Positions 1 through 6,330 of a DNA stretch of 10,672 nt are shown piece after piece. The translations under genes and the position numbers were made by a program. Under the pieces are notes generated by a model. The model ran no database searches, was not told the origin of the DNA, and saw only the letters and a list, made by a program, of their open reading frames with translations. Source of the stretch: Anaerolineaceae bacterium (GTDB lineage: Bacteria; Chloroflexota; Anaerolineae; 4572-78). The DNA lies in contig JANTHQ010000037.1 in NCBI GenBank assembly GCA_024762375.1, positions 1 through 10,672 on the forward strand. Direction: 5' to 3'. Each line of letters starts with the position of its first letter. Position 1 is the first letter of the stretch.

Positions 1-675
1 GCACTGGGCAAAGCGGGCGATTTTGTGATGCTTCAAGTTGCAGATACCGGCACGGGCATGCCCGATGATGTGAAAGCGCACATTTTTGAACCGTTTTTCA
101 CCACGAAAGAGAAAGGGAAAGGCAGTGGTTTGGGGCTGGCAACAATTTTCAGCATTGTTCAGCAGCAAAACGGTTTTATTGAAGTGGACAGCGAGCCGGG
201 CGTGGGCACAACATTCCGCATTTATTTGCCGCGAACCACTGAATCGGTGACCCAACCCAGACGCCAGCCACAACTGACCGAGTTGCCGCGCGGGTCGGAA
301 ACGGTGCTGGTGGTGGAAGATGAACCGGCGGTGCGCAATTTGGCCGTCCGTTTGCTGGCTCGATACGGTTATACGGTGCTCGAAGCGCATGATGGCGTGT
401 CGGCGCTGGCGATGGCCGCCGATTTTGCCGGAGAGATTCATTTGTTGCTGTCGGATATGATCATGCCGGAAATGGGCGGCAAAGAACTGGCGGTTAAATT
501 GCGTGCGCGGTATCCGGTGATGAAAGTGCTGCTGATGTCCGGAAAGGCATCAAACAAAGCCAATGCGGATGCTATCGATGGCACGGGTGTCGGGTTTATC
601 CGCAAGCCATTTTCTGCATTTGAATTGGTGCGTCGGGTGCGGGAAATGCTCGATGGCGAAACGGTCACTCTGTAG
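1..675 (+). CDS. Hybrid sensor histidine kinase/response regulator, C-terminal part (5' end outside window)
   Basis: The frame is open from the first base of the window, giving 224 residues of the C-terminal part. The first ~78 residues are the end of a histidine-kinase ATPase domain: a G1 box (DTGTGM, residues 15-20), an F box (FEPFFTTK, 29-36) and a G2 box (GSGLGLA, 41-47). The N box, the phospho-accepting His and any sensor domain lie upstream and cannot be seen. A short linker leads to a receiver domain (about 100-218) with acidic pocket E106/D107, phospho-acceptor D152 (SDMIMP), conserved Ser180 and Lys202 (RKPF). The predicted product autophosphorylates and passes phosphate to its own receiver, from which it may go to an unseen phosphotransfer partner. 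The class is clear; the signal is unknown. The last 11 bases overlap the convergent fliH end, so no terminator fits between them. A link to motility is not shown by the sequence. Confidence 0.93.
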   Translation, partial: ALGKAGDFVMLQVADTGTGMPDDVKAHIFEPFFTTKEKGKGSGLGLATIFSIVQQQNGFIEVDSEPGVGTTFRIYLPRTTESVTQPRRQPQLTELPRGSETVLVVEDEPAVRNLAVRLLARYGYTVLEAHDGVSALAMAADFAGEIHLLLSDMIMPEMGGKELAVKLRARYPVMKVLLMSGKASNKANADAIDGTGVGFIRKPFSAFELVRRVREMLDGETVTL

Positions 676-1378
676 CTTTTGCCAGCGCCGATTCAACTTG
701 CGCCATTTTCGTCTGCAGGCGCGCGTCAATGGTTCCCCCTTCGATATCAATCATACACCCCCCGCGATTGATATGGTTATCGGCAACTAATTCCCACGTC
801 TCGTCGGGATGTTGCAGATGCGCCACCGCTTCCCAGTGTGGTTTCAAAATCTTGAAATCGTCCGGATGAACCCGCACATGACAACTGCCCTGAATGTTGG
901 CCGCATCGATGACTTCTGCCACAATTTCTGTGATGATTTCCGGGGCGACTGTCAGCGAGTGGGCGAGAATTTTTTTGGCGATAGCCAGCCCCAATTCTCC
1001 CAGATGCGATTCGGCATCTTTGAGCAGTTTGTTTTGGGCTTCGATAGCCGACTGCGCCACTTTTTTGATTTCGGCGACAATTTCTGCCGCCTCTTTTTCG
1101 GCGGCCTGCTTGCCGTCATCGTATCCCGTTTGCAACCCAACCTGACGAGCCTGTTTGCGTATTTGCTCCGCTTCCGCTTCGGCGCGGGCGATGATGGCTT
1201 TTGCCTGCGCATCTGCCTCGGCGATGATGCGCTCGGCTTCCGCCTGCGGGTCGGGTGGCGGGGCAGGCGGCATCTCGGTGCCGGCGATTTCCGGCTGCGC
1301 CGGTGTTTCAACAGTCGAAGCCGCGCCGGCTGTGACGGGTTGCGGGTCGAAACGGGCAGATTTGAGAATTTTCCCCAT
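665..1378 (-). CDS. fliH: Flagellar assembly protein FliH (export ATPase regulator)
   Basis: The product has 237 residues. FliH is the cytoplasmic stator-like partner of the export ATPase FliI and tethers it to the C-ring and export gate. The N-terminal ~45 residues are Pro/Ala-rich. Residues ~45-120 form an Ala/Glu/Lys-rich helical, coiled-coil-like stretch typical of FliH. The C-terminal half carries the family signature GGCMIDIEGGTIDARL (about 206-221), matching the usual GGCxIxxxxGxIDARLxxQ pattern. The start is ATG at 1378, 14 bases after the fliG stop. The ribosome site is weak (GGTGA close to ATG), so translation is probably coupled to fliG. The usual next gene fliI is absent; the 3' end overlaps the opposite-strand kinase gene by 11 bases. 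The assignment rests on both the signature and the position after fliG. Confidence 0.93.
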   Translation of the reverse strand: MGKILKSARFDPQPVTAGAASTVETPAQPEIAGTEMPPAPPPDPQAEAERIIAEADAQAKAIIARAEAEAEQIRKQARQVGLQTGYDDGKQAAEKEAAEIVAEIKKVAQSAIEAQNKLLKDAESHLGELGLAIAKKILAHSLTVAPEIITEIVAEVIDAANIQGSCHVRVHPDDFKILKPHWEAVAHLQHPDETWELVADNHINRGGCMIDIEGGTIDARLQTKMAQVESALAKATE

Positions 1379-1392
1379 AGGTCACCGAACCA

Positions 1393-2397
1393 TCACATCA
1401 CGATATCATCGCCGCCGCGTGCAACCACAATTTCTTCTGCGGCTTCCAACTGACGGATGACGTTGACGATGCGCTGCTGCGCTTCTTCCACATTTCGCAA
1501 CCGAACAGGCCCGCTGATGGCCAAATCTTCTTGCAGCAATTGTGCGGCGCGTTTTGACATGTTGCGGAAGATGAGATTGCGAACCTCTTCGCTGGCGCCT
1601 TTGAGTGCCAAAATGAGGTCTTTGCTGTCCACATCGCGCAAAATTCGCTGGATACTGCGGTCGTCCAGCGTGACGATATTTTCGAACACGAACATCTTCT
1701 GCCGCACTTCTTCTGCCACTTGCGGCTGCGATTCATCCAGGGCATCCATGATGACTTTCTCGGTGGCGCGGTCAACCTGATGCAGAATGTTCACCAGCAC
1801 TTGAACCCCGCCCGCCGACGAGTAATCTTGGGTTAACAACGTAGAGAGTTTGGTTTTTACGCCACTTTCGACATTTTTGATGACATCGGGCGATACGCGG
1901 TCCATCGCTGCAATGCGGCTGGCGACTTCGCCCTGTAAGTTTTCTTCCAAACTGGCGAGCACGCTGGCGGCCATGGATGGTTTCAAATGCGATACAATCA
2001 GGGCGATGGTTTGCGGATGTTCGTTTTTGATGGAGTTTGCCAGCTGTGCCGGGTCGGCATCTTTCAGGAAATCGAACGGCGCGCCCTGCGTGCGCACGCG
2101 TACCCGTTCCAAAAACTCCTGCGCTTTTTGATTGCCCATTGCCCGCGCCAGCATATCTCTGGCGTATTCTGAACCGCCGCTGGCGATGCCTTCAGAGACA
2201 AACGACATGTTGTACGTTTGCTGAATGACGTGCTCTTTTACTTTGGCAGGAACCGTGCCCATCTGTAAAATTTCATACGTCAGCGTCTCGATTTCATCTT
2301 CCGTGAAATGTTTCAGAATGTGCGATGCAGCCTCGGTTCCGAGTGTGATGAGCAGTGCGGCGGCACGCTGGGTGCCGGTCAGTTCCATATCATCCAT
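1393..2397 (-). CDS. fliG: Flagellar motor switch protein FliG
   Basis: The product has 334 residues, the normal length for FliG, which sits between the MS ring and FliM and receives torque from MotA. The N-terminal domain (MELTGTQRAAALLITLG) should bind the FliF tail. The middle domain has the EHPQ motif (126-129). The C-terminal domain begins after MFVF (235-238). Torque-helix charges align with the E. coli set at a constant offset of two: K266, R283, E290, D291 and R299. Charge-based torque transmission therefore appears intact. ATG 2397 is preceded by AGAGGA (2406-2411) inside the end of fliF; a second in-frame ATG three codons later is possible. The gap to the fliF stop is only 4 bases, which fits translational coupling and one-to-one FliF:FliG assembly. 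Confidence 0.98.
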   Translation of the reverse strand: MDDMELTGTQRAAALLITLGTEAASHILKHFTEDEIETLTYEILQMGTVPAKVKEHVIQQTYNMSFVSEGIASGGSEYARDMLARAMGNQKAQEFLERVRVRTQGAPFDFLKDADPAQLANSIKNEHPQTIALIVSHLKPSMAASVLASLEENLQGEVASRIAAMDRVSPDVIKNVESGVKTKLSTLLTQDYSSAGGVQVLVNILHQVDRATEKVIMDALDESQPQVAEEVRQKMFVFENIVTLDDRSIQRILRDVDSKDLILALKGASEEVRNLIFRNMSKRAAQLLQEDLAISGPVRLRNVEEAQQRIVNVIRQLEAAEEIVVARGGDDIVM

Positions 2398-2401
2398 TGG
2401 T

Positions 2402-4054
2402 TTAATCCTCTGCTAGCCAGAATTGAATGATTTGCGCCAGTGTTTCGGGGCGGTTTTTGGCCACCAGTTGCAATTGCCGCAGCATTTGCGCTTTGGCAGC
2501 CGCTTCTTTTTCAGATTCGCCAAATTCCGGCGGCCCGATTTGTCCCAAGCCGTCGTACCCGTCCAGATTTGCCGCGTCAATCGATTCGAGCAGGTTGGCG
2601 CGGGCATCGGGCAACGAGCCGGCTGCACCTTCGCCATCGGGCAAAACTTCAACTTTTTGCAGTGTCAGTGTGCGTTGCATGCCGCGTGCCACAAACAAAA
2701 CCGCACCCAGCGCCACCACCACGATGCCCCAGCGAGCGAGCAGCAGATAGAAATCGCGCTGTTGGGCGGCTTTCATCGCCGCTTCTTGCTCGATGAAATA
2801 TTCCCGGTCGAACGGAATGCTGTTGACCGTCAGCACGTCGCCGCGCTCGGTGTTTAACCCGGCGGCGGCGATGGTTGCCTGCTGGATGGCACTGATGACG
2901 GTGGTATCGGTGATATTGTTGACCAGCACCGACACAGACAGCCGCTGAATTTGCCCCGTGGCAGACTGCACAACCGATGTGGAGCGAGAGACCTCAAAAT
3001 TGGTGGTAATATCGGTGTGCTGATAGCTGCTGCCGTTTGTGCCGGTGACAGTGGTTTGGTATGATGGCGCAGCATCGGGGATGTTGCTGGATGCGCCGGG
3101 CACGCCGCCGGTTGTCCCGTCGGTTGCGTTGGATGATTCGGTGATTTGCCGTGAACTGCGCACCACACTCCCTTCTTCGGCGGGGAGATATTTTTCGCTT
3201 TCGGTGTGAATCTGGTCCCAATTCATATCTGCCGAAACGCGCACCACCGCCTGATCGGGGCCCAGTACATTTTCCAGCATCGATTTGATGCGGTATTCCA
3301 GCGTTTTTTCCACTTGCCGCTGGGTATCGATTTGCGAACTGCTGAGCGCCACCGCGTCGGATAAACCGGAATCGCCGCTGCCATCCGACAGCACATTCCC
3401 GTTCATATCGATGATGGTGATATTGTCCGGTGTCAGCCCTTCTACCGCGCTGGAAACCAGATGACTGATGGCTGTGACCTGCTCTTTTGACAATTGCTGC
3501 CCCGGGTCGATGTCAACCATAATGGAGGCGGTGGTTGGCTGCTGGTCTTCGCTGAAAAGGGTGGGCTGGGGAATGACGATGTGAACCCGCGCCGCGCGAA
3601 CCACACTCAAACTGTTGATGGTTCGAGCCAGTTCACCTTCCAGTGCACGCTGATAGTTGACCTGCTGGGTAAAATCGGTCATACCCAAATTGGTCGTGTC
3701 GAACAGCTCGAACCCGACCGTGCCTTTGCCGGGCAACCCCTGGCTTGCCAATGCCAACCGAACTTCGTGCACCTGCGATGATGGCACGCGGATGGTGGTT
3801 CCGTTGGCATTTTCTGAAATCTGGTACGGGATTTTCTGTTCTTTCAGATATTCAACAATTGCCGCGCCGTCACTTGAGTCAACATCGGTAAACGCCGCGA
3901 CATAATCGGGGGTTTGTGCCCATGCCACAAAAAAGATGATAGCAGTTAACGCGGCAGTAATGATGGCCCCCAGCCCGACTTTCTGGGCGGTGTTCATCTT
4001 GTTCCACGTGGCGGCAATTGCTTCTTGTTGAAAAGGAATGAGAGACTGGCTCAT
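2402..4054 (-). CDS. fliF: Flagellar MS-ring protein FliF
   Basis: The product has 550 residues, the usual length. FliF forms the inner-membrane MS ring that nucleates the basal body and houses the export gate. Two membrane segments are visible, about residues 26-46 and 434-457. Between them lie the ring-building motifs of the YscJ/FliF family (about 45-220) and the FliF C-terminal family region. The latter includes the PGASSNIPD signature (319-327) inside the Ser/Thr/Gly-rich insert that forms the beta-collar in known FliF structures. The last ~25 residues (LRQLQLVAKNRPETLAQIIQFW) form the amphipathic FliG-binding tail ending in WLAED. The ATG at 4054 has GGAGAG a few bases upstream. It is followed at once by fliG and preceded by a 37-base gap to fliE that holds a small hairpin. 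Confidence 0.98.
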   Translation of the reverse strand: MSQSLIPFQQEAIAATWNKMNTAQKVGLGAIITAALTAIIFFVAWAQTPDYVAAFTDVDSSDGAAIVEYLKEQKIPYQISENANGTTIRVPSSQVHEVRLALASQGLPGKGTVGFELFDTTNLGMTDFTQQVNYQRALEGELARTINSLSVVRAARVHIVIPQPTLFSEDQQPTTASIMVDIDPGQQLSKEQVTAISHLVSSAVEGLTPDNITIIDMNGNVLSDGSGDSGLSDAVALSSSQIDTQRQVEKTLEYRIKSMLENVLGPDQAVVRVSADMNWDQIHTESEKYLPAEEGSVVRSSRQITESSNATDGTTGGVPGASSNIPDAAPSYQTTVTGTNGSSYQHTDITTNFEVSRSTSVVQSATGQIQRLSVSVLVNNITDTTVISAIQQATIAAAGLNTERGDVLTVNSIPFDREYFIEQEAAMKAAQQRDFYLLLARWGIVVVALGAVLFVARGMQRTLTLQKVEVLPDGEGAAGSLPDARANLLESIDAANLDGYDGLGQIGPPEFGESEKEAAAKAQMLRQLQLVAKNRPETLAQIIQFWLAED

Positions 4055-4068
4055 ACGCTCTCCGCTGG

Positions 4069-4084
4069 TTGCCCGCTAGGGCAA
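4069..4084 (-). repeat. Small perfect inverted repeat between fliE and fliF
   Basis: TTGCCC (4069-4074) and GGGCAA (4079-4084) are exact reverse complements around a 4-base loop. In the operon mRNA this is a 6-bp hairpin between the fliE stop codon and the fliF ribosome site. No U-run follows, so it does not look like an intrinsic terminator. It could mark mRNA processing, tune fliF translation, or be chance. Confidence 0.5.
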
Positions 4085-4091
4085 TTGATCA

Positions 4092-4400
4092 TCATACCTG
4101 CATCCGCATAATTTCTTGATAGGCATCAACGAGTTTGTTGCGTGTTTGCAGCGCAATTTGAAAGGCGATATCCGCCTCTTGCATCGAGAGCATCACCTGA
4201 TGCAAATCGACATCTTCTCCGGCGGCAAGTTGGGCGATGGCGCTGTTGGCAGAACTTTCTTTTTCTGCCAGCCCGTTGATGGCATTGCCCAGCATTTCGC
4301 CAAAATCTTGCGTAATTGCGCCGGCACCATTGGTGGGTTTCGATTTTTGTGCTTGCGTGACAGAGGTGATTGGATTTATGGTTGTAATTCCAGTGGACAT
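4092..4400 (-). CDS. fliE: Flagellar hook-basal body complex protein FliE
   Basis: The product has 102 residues, the normal length. FliE joins the MS ring and export gate to the proximal rod and is itself exported by the flagellar type III system. After a variable N-terminus, the family pattern is visible: DFGEMLGNAINGLAEKE (32-48), a small linker, then DLHQVMLSMQEADIAFQIAL (65-84) and a terminal KLVDAYQEIMRMQV. This is the typical FliE C-terminal helix pair ending in an EIMRM-like motif. ATG 4400 is preceded by AAGGGG at a good distance. The gene lies 21 bases after flgC and 37 before fliF, in the canonical flgC-fliE-fliF order. No signal peptide is present, as expected for a type III substrate. 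Confidence 0.97.
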   Translation of the reverse strand: MSTGITTINPITSVTQAQKSKPTNGAGAITQDFGEMLGNAINGLAEKESSANSAIAQLAAGEDVDLHQVMLSMQEADIAFQIALQTRNKLVDAYQEIMRMQV

Positions 4401-4421
4401 TTGTTTCCCCTTGGCTAAAAA

Positions 4422-4880
4422 TTATTTGTTGCCAATTTCTATGGCTTTGAGCGCCATGCTTTTCAGTGCGTTAAATACGGTCACATTCGCTTCGTATGAG
4501 CGAGACGCCGACAGCATGTCGGTCATCTCGGTGACCACATTTACGTTGGGATAGGTGACGAACCCGTCTTCATCTGCGTCGGGGTGTGATGGGTCGTACA
4601 CTTTATTGCCCGGCGAATCATCGGCGACAATTTGCGAGACCTCGACGCCTTGCCCCGGCGCTTCAATTTCCCGCTTGCGCGATGCCACCGCCAAGTGCGA
4701 TGCGAAACTGCCGGGGTCGTCTTTGGCGACGAACACCACCTGCTGGCGACGATATGGCCCGCCCGCGGCGGTGCGGGTTGTTTCGGCATTGGCGATATTG
4801 TTCGAAATGACATCCATGCGCAACCGCTGTGCCGTTAACGCCGATGCGGTTGTTTTAAAAGAACCGAAAATGCCACTCAT
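4422..4880 (-). CDS. flgC: Flagellar proximal rod protein FlgC
   Basis: The product has 152 residues, close to the usual FlgC length. It carries the rod/hook N-terminal signature ALTAQRLRMDVISNNIANAET (14-34). It also has the FlgC-specific C-terminal block: YDPSHPDADEDGFVTYPNVN, then a helix starting VVTEMTDMLSASRSYEANVT and the final heptad-type helix. Both ends form the coiled coil of axial proteins. The frame is open further upstream to 4991, but ATG 4880 is chosen because FlgC homologues start here and AGGAGGT sits 5 bases upstream; the extension would lie inside the previous gene. The start overlaps the TGA of the glycosidase gene as ATGA, indicating translational coupling. Its usual partner flgB is not in the window. 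Confidence 0.97.
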   Translation of the reverse strand: MSGIFGSFKTTASALTAQRLRMDVISNNIANAETTRTAAGGPYRRQQVVFVAKDDPGSFASHLAVASRKREIEAPGQGVEVSQIVADDSPGNKVYDPSHPDADEDGFVTYPNVNVVTEMTDMLSASRSYEANVTVFNALKSMALKAIEIGNK

Positions 4881-6097
4881 GCTGTACCTCCTGCCATAGC
4901 TTTCAAGGCTTGTGCCAGCGGGGTCGCGCCGTCGTCTTTGAAAAGTGCTTGCGCATCCCACGCCGGGTCGTGTCCGTTGGCGATAATCCAATACGTATAA
5001 GCGAAATTGTACGGTTCGCGGTGGAGCATGTATTTGTATGCCCCGGTAACCATATCAATCTGTTTTTCGGGCGAAACCAGTGGGCTGACGTGTGTGCCGC
5101 CTTCAGTGCCGATGATGGGCAATGGGCGTCCCAATGCCTGCTGGATGATATCGTTGTACTGCTGAAACCGCAGAAAACCGTTGGGGTCGTTTAACGGGCG
5201 AGGGCCGGTATAATTGTGCATCGCCAGCCAGCCTTTATCCAACAAATGAAGTTTACCGGTGTTTTTGAGCGTTTGCAGGGCTTGCTGCAAAAATTCGCGG
5301 TCGTCCGTTTCTCCCTGCGGACTCAACGCGCCAAAACCGGGCAGTCCGCCGCCGGCAATCACTTTCTCGGCGATATCGCTCCACAGGTTGACATATTGTT
5401 TCACGTCGGCGGGTTTGCCGCCCGTTTCCACTTGCAGGTTGGGTTCATTATAAATTTGAAAATAGTGGACGCCCATATCCACATAATGTTTGACCATGCT
5501 CTGCACATCGCCGGAAATGGGCACCACCCCCGACGAGTAAATCCGCATCACCGGTTCGATACCGGCGGCGGTGAGTTTTTGCACCAGATAATCGTTGGCT
5601 CCGATGTTCGCGCCATCATTCAGAAAAACCACCCATTTCATGCCCATATCCACTGCTTCTTTTACATATTTATCCACCACCGCTTTCGATTGGCTGATGG
5701 TGGGAATCCAGTGGATGCCGCGCCCGTTGTCGCCGGGGGGATGCGGGTAATCTGCCAATGCCATCGGCTGCGATGATGCGGCGGGCGCGACGGCGGCGGC
5801 TTTCTGCACCGAAAAAGCCGGGGCAGTGTGGACGGGGGGCAAACTGACAATCGGTGCGGCGGCGTTTGCGGCCACCATCTGCGATTGCGTAAACGGGAAC
5901 CGCATGCGCGGCGCGTTGGTTGTCGCCAGAAAACTCAAACTGCTCCAGCGACTGGTGGGCGGCAACACCGGCATCGGGCGCGATTGCTGCGCCTGCGCCA
6001 GCGCAATGGCAAAGCTCTGATCGGTGTGCCCGCCGGTGGTCGTGTTGCGCGCAATGGGTTGTGGTTGTTGCAATTGTTGGCTGGATGTTACTTTCAT
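4877..6097 (-). CDS. Clan GH-A-like TIM-barrel glycoside hydrolase, first gene of flagellar operon
   Basis: The product has 406 residues. Residues 1-115 are Gln/Pro/Ala-rich, low in complexity and without a signal peptide or membrane segment. Residues ~125-400 read as a full (beta/alpha)8 barrel: GIHWIP, WVVFLND, EPVMRIYSS, YFQIYNEPN, FGALSP, WLAMHNY, PIIGTEGG and FAYTYWIIAN as successive strands. By the clan GH-A rule, E218 (NEP after strand 4) is the acid/base and E332 (GTEGG after strand 7) the nucleophile. Both are present, so retaining beta-glycosidase activity is plausible; the substrate cannot be told. The ATG at 6097 has GAGG 10 bases upstream. The gene leads the operon and shares ATGA with flgC, where flgB would normally be. 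One possibility is a wall- or matrix-glycan hydrolase that opens a path for the rod, exported by the flagellar system. The GH family and the flagellar role are inferred. Confidence 0.85.
   Translation of the reverse strand: MKVTSSQQLQQPQPIARNTTTGGHTDQSFAIALAQAQQSRPMPVLPPTSRWSSLSFLATTNAPRMRFPFTQSQMVAANAAAPIVSLPPVHTAPAFSVQKAAAVAPAASSQPMALADYPHPPGDNGRGIHWIPTISQSKAVVDKYVKEAVDMGMKWVVFLNDGANIGANDYLVQKLTAAGIEPVMRIYSSGVVPISGDVQSMVKHYVDMGVHYFQIYNEPNLQVETGGKPADVKQYVNLWSDIAEKVIAGGGLPGFGALSPQGETDDREFLQQALQTLKNTGKLHLLDKGWLAMHNYTGPRPLNDPNGFLRFQQYNDIIQQALGRPLPIIGTEGGTHVSPLVSPEKQIDMVTGAYKYMLHREPYNFAYTYWIIANGHDPAWDAQALFKDDGATPLAQALKAMAGGTA
4886..4892 (-). promoter_or_regulatory. Strong ribosome binding site of flgC
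   Basis: AGGAGGT on the minus strand, 5 bases before ATG 4880. It lies inside the last codons of the glycosidase gene and decides the flgC start against the longer open frame. With the ATGA overlap it supports coupled translation of the two genes. Confidence 0.85.
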
Positions 6098-6164
6098 TTT
6101 ACGGTTGCCTCAAAAATCGGTGTGCAAACCAAACGACATACTTCTTGCCAAGTGTACACTCAAA

Positions 6165-6193
6165 AATATAGCACGGGCATCAGCCGGTGTCAG
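6165..6193 (-). promoter_or_regulatory. Sigma70-type promoter with extended -10 for the glycosidase-flgC-fliE-fliF-fliG-fliH operon
   Basis: Reading the minus strand: -35 CTGACA (6193-6188), a 17-base spacer, and -10 TATATT (6170-6165) preceded by TGC, an extended -10. The predicted start is near 6158, giving a leader of about 60 bases before ATG 6097. The -35 lies at the outer end of the inverted-repeat arm, so activator boxes sit just upstream. The match and spacing are strong; no transcript data are available. Confidence 0.75.
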
Positions 6194-6201
6194 TAAAAAA
6201 G

Positions 6202-6230
6202 GCGTGAAGTCTAAGTAATTTTTGCGTAAA
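6202..6230 (-). promoter_or_regulatory. Pair of GCGTRAA operator-like boxes, left promoter
   Basis: GCGTGAA (6202-6208) and GCGTAAA (6224-6230) are spaced 22 bases start to start, about two helical turns, so both face the same side of the DNA. Relative to the predicted minus-strand start near 6158 they centre at about -47 and -69, which is usual for an activator touching polymerase. The inner box TTTGCGTAAA is nearly palindromic. The binding protein is unknown. Confidence 0.55.
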
Positions 6231-6246
6231 GACATGCAATTTACCC

Positions 6247-6273
6247 TAAAGTTCCGGGCGGTTTATCCGATAA
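6247..6273 (+). promoter_or_regulatory. Sigma28 (FliA/SigD) flagellar promoter upstream of flbD-motAB
   Basis: TAAAGTTC (6247-6254), 11 bases, then TCCGATAA (6266-6273). This matches 14 of 16 positions of the E. coli sigma28 consensus TAAAGTTT-N11-GCCGATAA at exact spacing. It also fits the B. subtilis SigD layout TAAA-N15-GCCGATA. The predicted start near 6280 gives a leader of about 130 bases before flbD that contains the right repeat arm. It faces the stator genes, which are late sigma28-controlled genes in many bacteria. Confidence 0.85.
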
Positions 6274-6293
6274 TCAACTGATGACCCCCGCTA

Positions 6294-6322
6294 TTTACGC
6301 AAACTTTATGTCCTTTTCACGC
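6294..6322 (+). promoter_or_regulatory. Pair of TTYACGC operator-like boxes, right promoter
   Basis: TTTACGC (6294-6300) and TTCACGC (6316-6322) are the mirror copies of the left pair, again 22 bases apart. They centre near -69 and -47 of the predicted plus-strand start around 6366. Same box, spacing and distance on both sides suggest one regulator controls both operons. Confidence 0.55.
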
Positions 6323-6330
6323 CTATTTTA

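Noticed and set aside
809..1453. Open frame of 214 codons on the plus strand opposite fliH
   Set aside because: Phe/Arg/Gly-rich shadow of the Ala/Glu-rich FliH codons; no motif and no separate regulatory signal.
4881..4991. 37-residue N-terminal extension of FlgC
   Set aside because: It would lie inside the glycosidase gene, is Arg-rich and unlike any FlgC N-terminus; the internal ATG at 4880 has a near-perfect ribosome site.
5216..5776. Open frame of 186 codons on the plus strand opposite the glycosidase
   Set aside because: His/Phe-rich composition typical of an antisense shadow; the minus-strand frame has clear TIM-barrel motifs.
5885..5893. A further TTGCGTAAA box inside the glycosidase gene
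   Set aside because: A single copy with no partner 22 bases away and no promoter nearby; it lies in coding sequence and is probably chance.
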